Assembly (NCBI GenBank): GCA_002714125.1
Contig: PAWP01000114.1
Location: forward strand, 8,872-14,266
Reading direction: 5' to 3'
Length of the DNA stretch: 5,395 nucleotides
Source: Gammaproteobacteria bacterium
GTDB lineage: Bacteria; Pseudomonadota; Gammaproteobacteria; Pseudomonadales; Azotimanducaceae_A
A program made the position numbers and the translations under genes. Of the stretch, positions 4,844 through 5,395 are shown piece after piece. The notes beneath the pieces were generated by a model. That model saw nothing but the letters and a program-made list of their open reading frames with translations, had not been told where the DNA came from and did not search any database. How positions within the stretch are numbered: the first letter of the stretch is position 1; every line of letters starts with the position of its first letter.

Positions 4844-5395
4844 CTATATCGGCACCCCGGCAGATCGTGCCCATTCGAGGACTACAGGCAAGCTATCGCT
4901 TGCCCAACCGGCACTACGCTGCGCGAGCATGAGCCCGTGTTCGCCAAACCGTGCCGCGGCTCTGGACGGTTCTCCCAGCGCAAGGGCCAGCACCATCGTG
5001 AGAGCGAGTAGGTTGAGACAGCCAATGCTGATGATCGAAAACACCGCTCCCTGTTCCTTAATATCGCTCTGATAGCATCTGGTCTGGCGCAGGAAGACAT
5101 CGAAGTGCAGCGCCCAGGCGAAGGCTGTGAGTCCGATGAACCAGACGACGTAACTGTCATGAACGACGTAGCGCAGCCCAAGCGGGACGATGCAAAGGAC
5201 TGGCAGCCAGTAGGGGGCAAGAGTAATGAACGCATTTGCTTGCACGTCGCTGTAACTGACGTAGCCTCCTTTTTCTCGCGACACGTGAAACTCATCGATC
5301 CTCGCGAGACAGCACAGTGCAGCAACCATATGGTTGAGCTCGTGTACATGAAAGTGCCAGTGCTGGATGTTTTTCGAGAAGAGCGCGAAGAGCAC
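4844..5395 (-). CDS. M50-like integral membrane metalloprotease (partial, 5' end outside window)
   Basis: The visible 183 residues run to a TAG at 4844-4846. They contain HELNH (residues 18-22 of the visible part), which fits the HEXXH zinc motif with catalytic E19, then a GGYVSYS stretch (43-49) and FITLAPYWLPVLCIVPLGL (56-74), which is membrane-embedded. QSDIKEQG (109-116) precedes another hydrophobic segment (about 117-140). The order HEXXH, GGY, LAPYxLP, (Q)DIxxxG is what I know from M50B-type intramembrane peptidases, with the later Asp a plausible third zinc ligand (D111). The first visible codon is GTG, but the chain starts almost at the active site, so the true N-terminus and first membrane segment probably lie beyond the window. 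This appears to be the first visible gene of the minus-strand operon. Whether it clips one of the neighbouring exported proteins or is merely co-transcribed is not known. Confidence 0.7.
   Translation of the reverse strand: MLFALFSKNIQHWHFHVHELNHMVAALCCLARIDEFHVSREKGGYVSYSDVQANAFITLAPYWLPVLCIVPLGLRYVVHDSYVVWFIGLTAFAWALHFDVFLRQTRCYQSDIKEQGAVFSIISIGCLNLLALTMVLALALGEPSRAAARFGEHGLMLAQRSAGWASDSLPVVLEWARSAGVPI
4887..4904. repeat. 7-bp stem, 4-base loop hairpin in the protease gene's 3' end
   Basis: GGCAAGC and GCTTGCC are perfectly complementary around a 4-base loop. The hairpin sits about 40 bases before the protease stop codon and 69 bases before the next gene's start. There is no T-run after it on either strand, so it is not an intrinsic terminator. 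It could influence messenger stability or segment expression between the protease gene and the secreted-protein genes, or be coincidental. Confidence 0.4.

Overview
The window looks like a chromosomal fragment from a GC-rich Gram-negative bacterium, most likely a proteobacterium. Nearly every product carries an export signal, a lipobox or membrane segments. The c-type cytochrome, the HupE/UreJ protein and the DUF6152 protein are typical of environmental proteobacteria. No rRNA, tRNA, integrase, transposase or CRISPR array is visible, and I cannot name a genus.

Region 1 (1-1347, plus strand): a few codons that may be the tail of an upstream gene contain a perfect 16-bp palindrome. They are followed by two translationally coupled genes (ATGA overlap): a HupE/UreJ-family membrane protein with metal-ligand-like histidines, and a single-pass membrane-anchored protein with a periplasmic domain. 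No urease or hydrogenase genes are visible nearby.

Region 2 (1348-2039): no intact gene. The first half holds what I read as a decayed N-terminus of a LodA/GoxA-like (CTQ-type amino-acid oxidase) gene. It keeps a good ribosome binding site and several family hallmarks, but has a frameshift, a small deletion, an in-frame stop and no catalytic portion. The remaining ~225 bases contain only short open fragments and a 12-bp palindrome.

Region 3 (5395 down to 2040, minus strand): five tightly packed genes, read in the order M50-like integral membrane metalloprotease (5' end outside the window), secreted protein of 272 aa, its distant paralogue of 347 aa, a DUF6152 protein, and a lipoprotein-type c-type cytochrome. 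Intergenic gaps are 25, 5, 2 and 3 bases, so this reads as one operon. The last four products are all predicted to be exported, so the unit probably builds a periplasmic or membrane-attached assembly of unknown biochemistry with a one-haem electron carrier. This functionally uncharacterised set is the best candidate here for an undescribed system.

The two expressed units converge on the pseudogene region. I see no convincing rho-independent terminator for either one.
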